Source: JBNJEM01 sp051745935 (GTDB lineage Bacteria > Planctomycetota > Planctomycetia > Pirellulales > Pirellulaceae). Taken from it: 29,210 nucleotides of DNA. The notes beneath the pieces are model-generated. The model was not told where the DNA came from. It saw only the letters and a program-made list of their open reading frames with translations, and made no database searches. Within the stretch, counting starts at the first letter, position 1, and every line of letters starts with the position of its first letter. Where the stretch lies: contig JBNJEM010000020.1 of assembly GCA_051745935.1 (NCBI GenBank), forward strand, positions 1-29,210. The letters run 5' to 3'. Both the position numbers and the translations under genes were made by a program. This document shows positions 1 through 7,496 of this stretch, piece by piece.

Positions 1-683
1 ATAGTTGCCCACCGAGCCCCGCGGGATCTTCCGAGCCTCTGGGCTTGCCGGAAGGATTGTTAGGCTCCCTGAGGTCTTCGCCAGTGCTTAGCCGTTGGCC
101 GCGTTCGATCCGATAGAGAATTCGTTGCTTCTCGCGATTCTGACTCGCGAGAAATCGAATCCGCCCCTGGTCGCGGCGGAGCGACGCGCGGTCAAGTACC
201 GTTCGTGTCCCGCGCCCCTGCCCCATGCCCGCCGACCTTCGCCTCCACAGCCCCCATTCGAGTTCCAGGTGGCGCGGACCGGTCTACCCTGCGTGATCCT
301 CAGGAGTTAGGATAAAAGTCGAAGGGTTGAAGGGTTGGCCAAACGCCATGCGGGGGGTGGGGCCGCGGCGATTCCGCCGCCGGAGCGCCGTGCGGCGTCA
401 ACTGGATCATGAATCGTCCGCGTGAGTTTTGTGGTCGAAGGCAAGTACGTGGGGGTGTCCGCCTGTAACGTACGTATGTGCCAACTTCAGCTGAAGCCCT
501 TGAGCAGGCACTCGTCGAGTCGGACGCGGGTGAAGGTATCACGTGGGGCTTTTTCCGTTTTTCTTACGACACACCGTTTGTCAGCCGGTAACACAACCTG
601 GTTTTTACCTTCAAGAGGTCTTGGGGGGGCGAGGGAATCCGACTGGTTTTGTTAGGGCTTTTTCGCGTAGGCCGGAAATCGTC
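1..683. other. Intergenic region, no gene supported
   Basis: No open frame here has a convincing start, ribosome site or recognisable protein. The GTG at 543 only extends the TPR gene upstream in frame and has no good ribosome site. The one clear structure is a perfect 9-bp inverted repeat at 129-153, described separately. GC-rich stretches around 350-400 form weak inverted repeats. The region presumably holds the promoter of the TPR-CRTAC1 pair, but I cannot point to -35/-10 boxes. Confidence 0.5.
129..153. repeat. Perfect hairpin (9-bp stem, 7-nt loop)
   Basis: TTCTCGCGA at 129-137 is the exact reverse complement of TCGCGAGAA at 145-153, with a 7-nt loop. There is no T-run on either side, so it is not an obvious intrinsic terminator. 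It could be an operator-like palindrome or an RNA hairpin. No neighbouring gene in the window helps decide. Confidence 0.45.
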
Positions 684-2162
684 ATGTCAGACCAACCAGA
701 AGCAACGGGAAACGACCGGGAGAGGTCGTCCAAGTCCGTTGTCCGTTCGAAACGAAACGCACCGATTGGCACGCTGTTGCTGGCGGGGCTGGCTGTTGCA
801 TTGGCCGCTGTGGTGGTGGTGATGATTTTCACCCCGGCAGAGGAACCCAATGGGGTCGGGAAAGGCCAGACGTACGCGGTGGCCGAGCAAGGGGATGCCT
901 CACCGAAAAAAAATGCACGGGGGGCTTTTGGTCACGCGGAGGCCAGCCAGCCGCCCGCGGGGGATGGTGCCGAGCCGACGATCCAGTTGCCAAGCGTGGC
1001 GTTGCCGGCCAGCGCCGAGCAGCTGCAGACGGAGGCCGAACAAGTGGCGGAGTCGCTACGGCAACAGCATCCCAACAGGCCTCGCGCGCTGCATGTCGCG
1101 GCGATGTATCATTCGCAGGTTCGGGAAACGGAAAAGGCGAAGAAGCTGTGGCGAACGTGCATTGAAATGGATCCCAAACAGGTCGCTTATTACGTTAATC
1201 TCGCGGCCATTGCCATGGATCGGGGCGATAGCCAACTCGCGGCCGATACACTCCAGCAGGCCATCGATGCCGGTTTGACCACACCCGATGTGCAACATCA
1301 TTTGGCGGTTGCACTCACCAAACTGGGGCGTTGCGAGGAAGCGGAGGATTTGATCCGAGAAGCTCTCCAGGCGGAGCCGGAAGCACCGGCTTATTGGACC
1401 GTGTTGGGGCAGGCCCAATTGAAACTAGGGAAGGCGAGCGAAGCGGAAACCAGTTTGAAAAAGGCAATCGATTTGGGATCGAAAACGGCCAGGATCTATT
1501 TCGCGCTGGGCAATGCATTGGCTCGCCAAGACAAACAAGAAGAGGCGGCCAAGTATCGGGAACGGTTCAAGGAGCTGAAAGAAAAGGATCCCCTCGATAA
1601 GCAAGAACGGTATGAGGTGCTTTCCACGGCCGAAGCGCGGCGAACAGCCGTGACGACGTTGTGTGAAGCAGCGCTGGTCTACAGGAATCAACAGAACTCG
1701 CTGGAGTCCGAGCGGCTGTTGATGCGGGCGATCGTGCTGGACCCCTCGAATCCGGCGCCTTGCAAGATGCTGGCGGAACTCTATCTCGATGCCGGACTGC
1801 TTGCCGACGCTCGAGTCGCGCGCGAGCGGCTGATTGAGTTGGAGCCCTTCCGGCTGATGAACTATTTGCGTCTGGCCAGGCTCTGTGCCGACTTGAACGA
1901 ACCGGAATCGGCGGAAGCCGCCCTCAAGATGGCCTTGGCCATTAAGCCTCGGGCCATCGAGGCCTATGCCACGCTTGCCCAGTTCTACCTGGAACAAAAC
2001 AGAGCGGAACGTGCCAGATGGTACGCGCAGGAAGCCATCCGCCGCCAGCCCAGTGCCGAAGGCTACCGTTTTCTAGCGAAGACCTGCGAGGCCATGGGGG
2101 ACGACGCGGCGGCAAACGCCGCCCGGGCCACCGCCGAAAGCCTGCAGGACAATCAGCCCTGA
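684..2162 (+). CDS. Membrane-anchored tetratricopeptide repeat (TPR) protein
   Basis: This 492-aa protein has a charged N-terminal tail (about 1-26), one hydrophobic helix (about 27-50) and then a long helical TPR region that should face the periplasm. The repeats are visible as alternating A/L/Y-rich helices with motifs such as LGKASEAETSLKKAI and LAQFYLEQNRAERARW. TPR arrays bind partner proteins, and no catalytic motif is present. I chose the ATG at 684 because it begins a normal N-terminus (MSDQPEATGND) just before the helix. The frame stays open back to a GTG at 543 but lacks a ribosome site there. A CRTAC1-type gene follows 63 bp downstream on the same strand, so the two probably form an operon. 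The protein resembles the TPR protein at 11802-13220 along its length, including the helix and the YRE.F.EL.K segment, so the two look paralogous. The partner protein is unknown. Confidence 0.85.
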   Translation: MSDQPEATGNDRERSSKSVVRSKRNAPIGTLLLAGLAVALAAVVVVMIFTPAEEPNGVGKGQTYAVAEQGDASPKKNARGAFGHAEASQPPAGDGAEPTIQLPSVALPASAEQLQTEAEQVAESLRQQHPNRPRALHVAAMYHSQVRETEKAKKLWRTCIEMDPKQVAYYVNLAAIAMDRGDSQLAADTLQQAIDAGLTTPDVQHHLAVALTKLGRCEEAEDLIREALQAEPEAPAYWTVLGQAQLKLGKASEAETSLKKAIDLGSKTARIYFALGNALARQDKQEEAAKYRERFKELKEKDPLDKQERYEVLSTAEARRTAVTTLCEAALVYRNQQNSLESERLLMRAIVLDPSNPAPCKMLAELYLDAGLLADARVARERLIELEPFRLMNYLRLARLCADLNEPESAEAALKMALAIKPRAIEAYATLAQFYLEQNRAERARWYAQEAIRRQPSAEGYRFLAKTCEAMGDDAAANAARATAESLQDNQP

Positions 2163-2225
2163 TCATGCGACAATCATTGACTTCCCGATGCTTACTCGAT
2201 TTTCCCGTTTTTCTCGTGTGAAACC

Positions 2226-3920
2226 ATGAAACAACGATGGCGATTTCTTTCCGTGGGGCTCGTTTTTCTCGTTTTGTCCGCGTGGGGGGCTTTCGCGGCC
2301 GAGCCGCCGGATTGTCCAATCCACCTGGTTGACATGACAGCCGATTCCGGAATCACATTCCGTCACAATCATGGCGGATCGGGGCAGGGGTACATCGTCC
2401 AAGGCATGGTGGCCGGACTCGTGTTATTCGATTACGACGCGGACGGCTACATCGATATCTATTTTCTCAACGGGGCGCCGCTGAAAGGCACGGTGCTGGA
2501 CAAGACGCCGCGAAACGCACTCTACAGAAACAACGGAGATGGAACGTTCAGCGACGTGACCGAACAGGCCAGCGTTGGAGACGCCGGGTTCGGATTAGGC
2601 GTCACGGCGGGTGATTACGATAACAATGGATTTCCGGATTTATATCTTAACAACCATGGGCCCAACGTGCTTTATCGAAATAACGGGGACGGCACGTTTT
2701 CCAACGTGACCGAATCGAGCGGCGTTCGAAACGGCGACACAGTGGGAGCGGGAGCCTCGTTCTTGGATATTGAAGGCGATGGGGATCTTGACCTCTACGT
2801 TTCCAATTATGTCGATTTCACGTATGAAAACCACGTTCCCATCATCATTGACGGGCACGCGTATCAAGCGGGACCGCGCTATTACAACCCCGTGCCCGAC
2901 ACGCTTTATCGCAACAACGGCGATGGTACGTTCACCGACATCAGTGAAACCTCCGGCGTGGGGGCGCACGCGGGCCCCGGGATGGGGATGGTTTGCGGGG
3001 ACTTCGATAACGACGGCGACACGGATGTCTTTATCTGCCACGACGGGCAAGCCAATTTCTTGTTCCGAAACGATGGCCATGGCAACTTCGAAGAAGTGGG
3101 GCTTATGGCCGGCGTGGCCTACGATTTCGATGGAAAAGAGAACTCCAGCATGGGGGTCGATTGCGGGGATTACAACAATGATGGCCACCTCGACCTGTTC
3201 ATGACCGATTACCAGGTGGAGATGCCCGTGCTTTATCGAAACCTGGGAGGTGGATTCTTCGAGGATGCAACCAGCGCCGCGCGAATCACCAATGACTTCT
3301 ACCCACACGTCAATTGGGGAACCGGGTTTGGCGATTTTGACAATGATGGGAATCGTGATCTGTTTGTCGCCTGCGGCCACTTCGACCGGATCGAAACCCT
3401 TGATGACCGCACCGCCTTGAAGATCCCGAATTTTCTACTCATGAATACCGGAAATGGCAAATTCGTGGATGTGTCCAGTCGATGTGGTGATGGGCTGAAG
3501 ATCGTGGAAAGCAGCCGCGGAATTGGCCTGGATGACCTGGATAACGACGGGGACCCGGACGTGGTGATCCTGAATTCCCACGCCCCTCCGAATGTCCTGC
3601 GAAATGATTCCATGACTGACCACCATTGGCTCCAAATCCGAGCGATTGGCAGGGAGAGTAATCGCCAGGCTGTCGGAGCACGGGCACGAGTGGTTGCCGG
3701 GGACCTGAAACAAGTGGCCGAAATTCACAGCGGAAGAGGATATCAAAGCCATTTCGGCACCAGACTCCAGTTCGGCCTGGGAGACCGCGATCAGGTCGAT
3801 CGGGTCGAGATCCGCTGGCCCGGTGGACGGACAGAGCAGTTCCGCGACCTCCAAGTCGACCAGCTCGTCACGCTGGTGGAAGGCGAGGGCACCCGATCAG
3901 AGACTCTGGCGGTCGACTGA
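2226..3920 (+). CDS. CRTAC1/ASPIC-UnbV family secreted FG-GAP (VCBS) propeller protein, copy 1
   Basis: This 564-aa protein has an N-terminal signal peptide (hydrophobic about 7-22, likely cleavage near AFA-AE at 24-25). At least seven FG-GAP/VCBS-type calcium loops follow, seen as DxDxDG-like motifs: DYDADGYID (69), DYDNNGFPD (130), DIEGDGDLD (181), DFDNDGDTD (259), DYNNDGHLD (315), DFDNDGNRD (370) and DLDNDGDPD (437). Between them recurs LYRNNGDGTF..V. The C-terminus (about 482-550: VGARARV, HSGRGYQSHFG, LGDRDQVDRVEIRWPGG) matches the ASPIC/UnbV domain. Family knowledge: such proteins form integrin-alpha-like beta-propellers, are exported and bind calcium; their ligands are mostly unknown. 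The ATG at 2226 is the first Met before the signal peptide. The gene probably shares a transcript with the TPR gene 63 bp upstream. Two more copies lie on the minus strand at 7497-9188 and 9879-11627. Confidence 0.92.
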   Translation: MKQRWRFLSVGLVFLVLSAWGAFAAEPPDCPIHLVDMTADSGITFRHNHGGSGQGYIVQGMVAGLVLFDYDADGYIDIYFLNGAPLKGTVLDKTPRNALYRNNGDGTFSDVTEQASVGDAGFGLGVTAGDYDNNGFPDLYLNNHGPNVLYRNNGDGTFSNVTESSGVRNGDTVGAGASFLDIEGDGDLDLYVSNYVDFTYENHVPIIIDGHAYQAGPRYYNPVPDTLYRNNGDGTFTDISETSGVGAHAGPGMGMVCGDFDNDGDTDVFICHDGQANFLFRNDGHGNFEEVGLMAGVAYDFDGKENSSMGVDCGDYNNDGHLDLFMTDYQVEMPVLYRNLGGGFFEDATSAARITNDFYPHVNWGTGFGDFDNDGNRDLFVACGHFDRIETLDDRTALKIPNFLLMNTGNGKFVDVSSRCGDGLKIVESSRGIGLDDLDNDGDPDVVILNSHAPPNVLRNDSMTDHHWLQIRAIGRESNRQAVGARARVVAGDLKQVAEIHSGRGYQSHFGTRLQFGLGDRDQVDRVEIRWPGGRTEQFRDLQVDQLVTLVEGEGTRSETLAVD

Positions 3921-4640
3921 ACCAGCGAGCGCGATTGAGCTGTGAGATCAGTTCGGTACGCGTGTGTGGTCTCGTCATTCATGCTTGCGTATTCCGGACA
4001 TTTGGGGGGCTTTGCGGCGTCAGGGGACCGGAAGCAGAAACCGCTGATGCATGCGAATAGACCCTGATTTGAACAAATTCCAGCATCCCCTGTTGTTTCA
4101 GGAGCTCCGCGTTCAGCAGGGTTCATCGGCGGTCCGTCGTTTTTCATCACGCGGCGTTTCCTCCAGTTGTCGTTCGTGCCGGCTTGGATGTCCCCTACGT
4201 CGGGTTCACGATCGGGTCGCAACCGACGCAGCCCCTGTGGTCCTTCCGGCCTCTACTTCTGCAGGGGGAGGCGTGCGTCGCGTGGCAGCTCGCTTCGTTC
4301 TCGTCCTACCGCAGCCCCCCCATAGTGCCGCATCTAGCGTAACTGCAGCTGAGCCCAATCGCGGCCGATACTGTCTGGTAAGGCTTTTCCCTTTACAGTT
4401 TAGCCACACCCGGCCTGGCCGCTCGCTGTATCGAAGTTTTGGGTTGGTAGACATTCACTGGTTGATTTGCTTGGGAAAAAAGAGTAGGGTAGAAGAAGTT
4501 AGCAAGGGGGGAGTGTTGCGCGTAACTGTGGGTATTGGCGTTATATTTTGCACGTTGCGTGGGGGGCCGGTACTTTCTTGCTGTTTTGGGTGCGTGCGTG
4601 ACTAGTTCCTATATTTGAGGCGGCGCCTGGGAGGATTTTT
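3921..4640. other. Intergenic region upstream of the DUF1559 gene
   Basis: About 720 bp with no supported gene. The 184-codon open frame at 4051-4605 has a composition unlike a protein and no ribosome site. A TATATT at about 4542, some 20 bp after a TTGCGC, could be a weak promoter for the DUF1559 gene, but this is not convincing. I did not find any of the window's repeat families here. Confidence 0.4.
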
Positions 4641-5702
4641 ATGGTACGTCTTTTTCGTAAGAGGGGATTTACCCTCGTTGAATTGCTGGTGGTCATTGCG
4701 ATCATTGGCATCTTGGTTGCGTTGCTGCTGCCGGCTGTGCAAGCGGCCCGAGAAGCGGCCAGACGAATGTCGTGTTCGAATAATCTGAAGCAGTTGGCGT
4801 TGGCCAACCACAACTACCACGACGCTCATCAGTCGCTGCCGACGATGGGGGTACGGGGTTTAGGGGAAGGTACCGGCTGGGTTCATTCCGGCTACATTTC
4901 CCTGCTGCCGTTTATTGAACAGGCACCGTTGCACGAGGGCATCATGCAGCGAGCCAGGCCCAGCGGTCCTGGGCTTCCGACGCCGTGGTCCACGGGGAAC
5001 TCGGATTTCCACAACAGCTATTGGAAGGTTGATATCGACACGATGATCTGCCCGTCCGAAGGTGGCGAGCCGCCGAATCGAGGCGAGAGTCCGTCGCTCA
5101 TCAGTTACCGGTTCTGTGTGGGAGATGACTACCACCAAAACCATTTCCGACCGGACCAGGGTCGGGACAATCGGGGCGTTTTCCAGGTCGAGCGCTGGCT
5201 TTCCTTCGCCAGTATTTCGGACGGAACGTCCAACACCGTGTTGTTGGGTGAGTCGTCCATTGGGGTCGGGGGGCCAGCCGATTTGAAGGGTGGTGTCGCG
5301 TTGAACATGCGGGACTGGAACCCGGCGGCCTGTCAGGCTCGGTACGATCCGTCGACCAAACAATTGACCGGGGACGTGCGTGCCAACTTCAGGCCTCCGG
5401 GAGGTCGTCTGTGGGACGGGCGCCCTTACTTCGTTGGGTTTTCCACGCTGGTGCCGCCCAACGGGCCAACGTGCCATTGGGGTGGCGTTGACGGCAACGA
5501 GCATATGGGAACGCTTTCGAGTAATCATCCGTCTGGCGGACAAGTTGCCATGGCCGATGGCTCGGTTCACTTTATCACGGAATCGATCGACGCCGGAAAT
5601 CAGGCTCACAACGATGTGGCCAATCCAAGCGGTCCGTCGCCATATGGCGTGTGGGGCGCGTTGGGAAGTCGCCGCGGCAGCGAGTCGGTGTCGCTTCCGT
5701 AA
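4641..5702 (+). CDS. DUF1559 domain protein with type IV pilin-like N-terminus
   Basis: This 353-aa protein begins with a prepilin signal: short basic leader MVRLFRKRG, cleavage site G9-F10, Glu at mature position 5 (FTLVE), and a hydrophobic helix ending in AVQAAREAARR. The next segment (SCSNNLKQLALANHNYHD) and the C-terminal VAMADGSVHFI at about 301-311 are DUF1559 hallmarks. These proteins are strongly expanded in planctomycetes. They are pseudopilin-like, expected to be processed by a prepilin peptidase and to sit in the inner membrane or a type II secretion/pilus-like assembly; their exact role is unknown. The ATG at 4641 is preceded by GGGAGGA at good spacing. A strong intrinsic terminator follows at 5741, so the gene is probably transcribed alone. 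A carboxypeptidase-regulatory-type lipoprotein lies downstream, a pairing common in this phylum. Confidence 0.93.
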   Translation: MVRLFRKRGFTLVELLVVIAIIGILVALLLPAVQAAREAARRMSCSNNLKQLALANHNYHDAHQSLPTMGVRGLGEGTGWVHSGYISLLPFIEQAPLHEGIMQRARPSGPGLPTPWSTGNSDFHNSYWKVDIDTMICPSEGGEPPNRGESPSLISYRFCVGDDYHQNHFRPDQGRDNRGVFQVERWLSFASISDGTSNTVLLGESSIGVGGPADLKGGVALNMRDWNPAACQARYDPSTKQLTGDVRANFRPPGGRLWDGRPYFVGFSTLVPPNGPTCHWGGVDGNEHMGTLSSNHPSGGQVAMADGSVHFITESIDAGNQAHNDVANPSGPSPYGVWGALGSRRGSESVSLP

Positions 5703-5740
5703 GTGGCCAGTGGCTGGTGTTGTTCGCTAAACACGGTTTT

Positions 5741-5776
5741 CGCGCTCGGTGCCTGGAGTGCCGAGCGCGTTTTCTT
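5741..5776 (+). terminator. Intrinsic (Rho-independent) terminator
   Basis: CGCGCTCGG at 5741-5749 pairs perfectly with CCGAGCGCG at 5761-5769, with an 11-nt loop that can be shortened by G-T wobble pairs. TTTTCTTATT follows directly. It lies 38 bp after the stop of the DUF1559 gene and is the best terminator in the window. Confidence 0.85.
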
Positions 5777-5889
5777 ATTGGCAAGTCAGCGTTTTGTCGG
5801 AACTCGGCATTGCGGTGCCTCGGACCACGCTGGATGACTTACCGCCGTGACTTGTGAGCCCGGGTAGAGCAGCCGTTGTTGGCGTGGTA

Positions 5890-5991
5890 TATTTCAGGCG
5901 GCTGGATTTTTCGGGGTGGAAAGCTGCCCGACGCAAGCCGTCCGCCCGGTGGTCGGACTCGCGGCGGAGAAAGTCATCCGCGACCGGTATA
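5890..5991 (-). repeat. Dispersed family A repeat (about 100 bp), single copy
   Basis: Read on the minus strand, this copy starts TATACCGGTCGCGGATGACT and runs through CCGCCGCGAGTCCGACCA and GACGGCTTGCGTCGGGCAG to a CCGCCTGAAATA end. It matches the copies at 9489-9788, 25110-25211 and 26346-26450 with a few substitutions. It differs from the tandem copies in reading ATGACTTTCTCC instead of ATGACATTCTCC. Confidence 0.85.
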
Positions 5992-6199
5992 ATTGGACAA
6001 AGCACGTGTTCTTCCCAGCCTCGCAATGTGTCGGCTGGCGTGCGTGGTGTCGCGCGGTACGAATTTTGGAAAGCATTTCCGGTATGAACGGTCGGGACGG
6101 GGTGCGTTTGTAACTGTTGGGGGATGGGGTCACGCTTGCCCGGCAGCGGTATGAAGCGATCCGATCCAGTTAATGCGAAAAGCGAGAGGAGCGTGTATT

Positions 6200-6664
6200 A
6201 TGATGCGAATATCTGTGGTGGCGCTGTGTGTCGTGTGCTTGACTTGCATGGGGTGTGGTCCGGGCGGCCCGGAGTTGGGAAAGGTCTCGGGAAAGGTAAC
6301 CATGGATGGTGAGCCGTTGGACAACGCGCTGGTCACGTTCAGCCCCGTGGAGGGCGGGCGGTCGTCGAGTGGCAAGACGGACGAGAATGGCAACTACACA
6401 TTGTCTTTTGCCGATCGCACGGGGGCCGTTGTCGGAACGCACAAGGTCAGTGTGACCACGTTGACGGAAGTAGAAGGAGAAGATATGTCGGAGGTGGGTT
6501 CGGATAGCGACGCCTACATGGAACAGGCCATGGGCGGCGCGTCCGATTACGACAACGCCACGGTGACGGAGCAGATTCCAGCCAAATACAACACGGAAAC
6601 TGAATTGACGTTTGAAGTGGAAAGCGGCAAAAACACGCACGACATAGAGCTGAGCAGCAACTGA
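6200..6664 (+). CDS. Small lipoprotein with carboxypeptidase regulatory-like domain
   Basis: This 154-aa protein has a short hydrophobic signal ending in a Cys-rich lipobox-like stretch (LTCMGC, about 14-19), which implies a lipid-anchored envelope protein. After it comes a beta-sandwich segment typical of carboxypeptidase regulatory-like or transthyretin-like domains: GKVSGKVTMDGEPLDNALVT, then GKTDENGNYTLSF and GTHKVSV. The C-terminal part (NTETELTFEVESGKN.HDIEL) fits the same fold. I chose the ATG at 6200 (a second ATG is at 6203) because AGGAG at 6187-6191 lies 8 nt upstream. The frame is open to 6173 but that start has no ribosome site. It follows a DUF1559 gene, a usual planctomycete neighbourhood. 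The function is unknown; the domain often acts as a binding or structural module. Confidence 0.85.
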   Translation: MMRISVVALCVVCLTCMGCGPGGPELGKVSGKVTMDGEPLDNALVTFSPVEGGRSSSGKTDENGNYTLSFADRTGAVVGTHKVSVTTLTEVEGEDMSEVGSDSDAYMEQAMGGASDYDNATVTEQIPAKYNTETELTFEVESGKNTHDIELSSN

Positions 6665-6830
6665 TTGCCTTCGAGCGTGTTTTGAAACGGCATAAGATGG
6701 CCCGCCGAGCCCGTTTCCCGGCAGAATGAGCCTCCGAGCCCGTCGAGGCGTTCCTTGCAACGGCGTCCGTGAATCCACTTCGAAACAGCCTGTTAGAGGG
6801 TGTTGCTCATGTAACCACGGAAGTCGCGCA

Positions 6831-6871
6831 GGGAATATCGAATATCGAGCAAGGAATTTCGAATGATGAAG
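6831..6871. repeat. Short AATATCGAA-type tract
   Basis: GGAATATCGAATATCGAG is followed by CAAGGAATTTCGAATGATGA. The ATATCGA word is repeated twice and then appears again as ATTTCGA, about every 8 to 17 bp. Similar tracts are familiar from intergenic DNA of planctomycetes and their relatives; the role is unknown. Confidence 0.4.
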
Positions 6872-7054
6872 TTGGGCGGAACACTGATCAACACGGGTGA
6901 ACCATGATCTCTCTCGAGCCGGTGTCCTTCGTGGCTGAAGCAGACCCCGCCGTTGCATAAAACACGGGCGGAAGAGCCCGTTCAACGTTGCCCGTCGAAG
7001 AGCGCGTGACGCTATCAAGCGCGACACTCGCGAGAATTGCATTCTCCGATTGTA

Positions 7055-7300
7055 ACCGTTCACGGGCAAGAGACCGATATCCGCGGACGTTCGCACGTCC
7101 GTTGCGCGTCTTGAAGGAGCGCTTTGCCCGGTGCGAATGCCACGGGCTTGTCCCGTGGTCCGTTACGTTCCACGCTACCGACGGCCAGGCGTGGTGTGTC
7201 GGGCCGGTTTGTAGCGGCGAGCGTGAACCACCACGGGACAAGCCCGTGGCATCCGTGCGGGCTGCCGTGTGCAGGCCGTGTAACAGCCCCCGTGAACGGC
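7055..7300. repeat. Large palindromic element (family C)
   Basis: The outer arms CCGTTCACGGG (7056-7066) and CCCGTGAACGG (7289-7299) are exact inverted repeats. Inside are two perfect 23-bp inverted arms at 7137-7159 and 7230-7252, each built on the self-complementary hairpin CCACGGGCTTGTCCCGTGG. The stretch between the arms is also roughly palindromic. The right half (about 7203-7303) recurs inverted at 13329-13434. No protein is encoded. It resembles a nested MITE- or REP-type element. Confidence 0.75.
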
Positions 7301-7339
7301 TACCTCCGATTCATGCGACGCTGGGGTAAACCTAAGGGG

Positions 7340-7417
7340 CCATGACAAGACCAGTCAGATTCGCTTTCACCTGGGAAGTATTGGGAGAGAGACCACGTTT
7401 TGTCACGGGCTGTACAA
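7340..7417 (+). repeat. Family B repeat, 78 bp, full copy
   Basis: This copy runs from CCATGACAAGACC to TTTTGTCACGGGCTGTACAA and aligns without gaps, by eye, to the copies at 13838-13915 and 9797-9874 (both minus). The termini are an imperfect inverted repeat: CATGACAAGACC against the ACGTTTTGTCACG end. It lies 80 bp past the stop of the CRTAC1 gene at 7497. Confidence 0.75.
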
Positions 7418-7496
7418 TGGTCGCCGCTCAATTTCCGCCGAGAACAGGGTGCCGGAGCTTGTGAGACGAAGCCTGAACAGCGGTGTCCAACGTGGT

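Larger units (their letters stand above)
5703..6199. other. Intergenic region with terminator and one family A repeat
   Basis: This gap holds the intrinsic terminator at 5741-5776 and an inverted family A repeat at 5890-5991. Small open frames here are reading frames through the repeat and are not supported as genes. The last 200 bp should carry the promoter of the lipoprotein gene, but no clear boxes were seen. Confidence 0.5.
6665..7496. other. Intergenic region between convergent genes, dense in repeats
   Basis: About 830 bp between the lipoprotein gene (+) and a CRTAC1 gene (-). It contains an AATATCGAA-type tract (6831-6871), the large family C palindrome (7055-7300) and a family B element (7340-7417). 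Open frames here, for example through the CCACGGGCTTGTCCCGTGG hairpins, follow the repeats and are not credible genes. Confidence 0.6.

Noticed and set aside
95..310. 71-codon open frame at the left edge
   Set aside because: Composition is Pro/Arg-rich, no family, no credible start region. It overlaps the hairpin at 129-153.
545..600. Similar leader DNA upstream of both TPR genes (around 565-600 and 13240-13280)
   Set aside because: A few shared words (TGTCA, CCG) and short inverted arms were seen, but the match is too weak by eye to claim a shared promoter or operator.
543..683. Upstream extension of the first TPR gene to a GTG at 543
   Set aside because: The added 47 residues are not similar to anything, there is no ribosome site, and the ATG at 684 gives a normal short cytoplasmic tail before the membrane helix.
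4051..4605. 184-codon plus-strand open frame upstream of the DUF1559 gene
   Set aside because: No ribosome site, Ser/Arg/Cys-rich chance composition and no recognisable motif; probably non-coding upstream DNA.
7010..7345. Plus-strand frames of 113 and 73 codons (6988-7329, 7124-7345)
   Set aside because: They run through the palindromic family C element, and both strands are open. The composition is not protein-like and no ribosome site is present.
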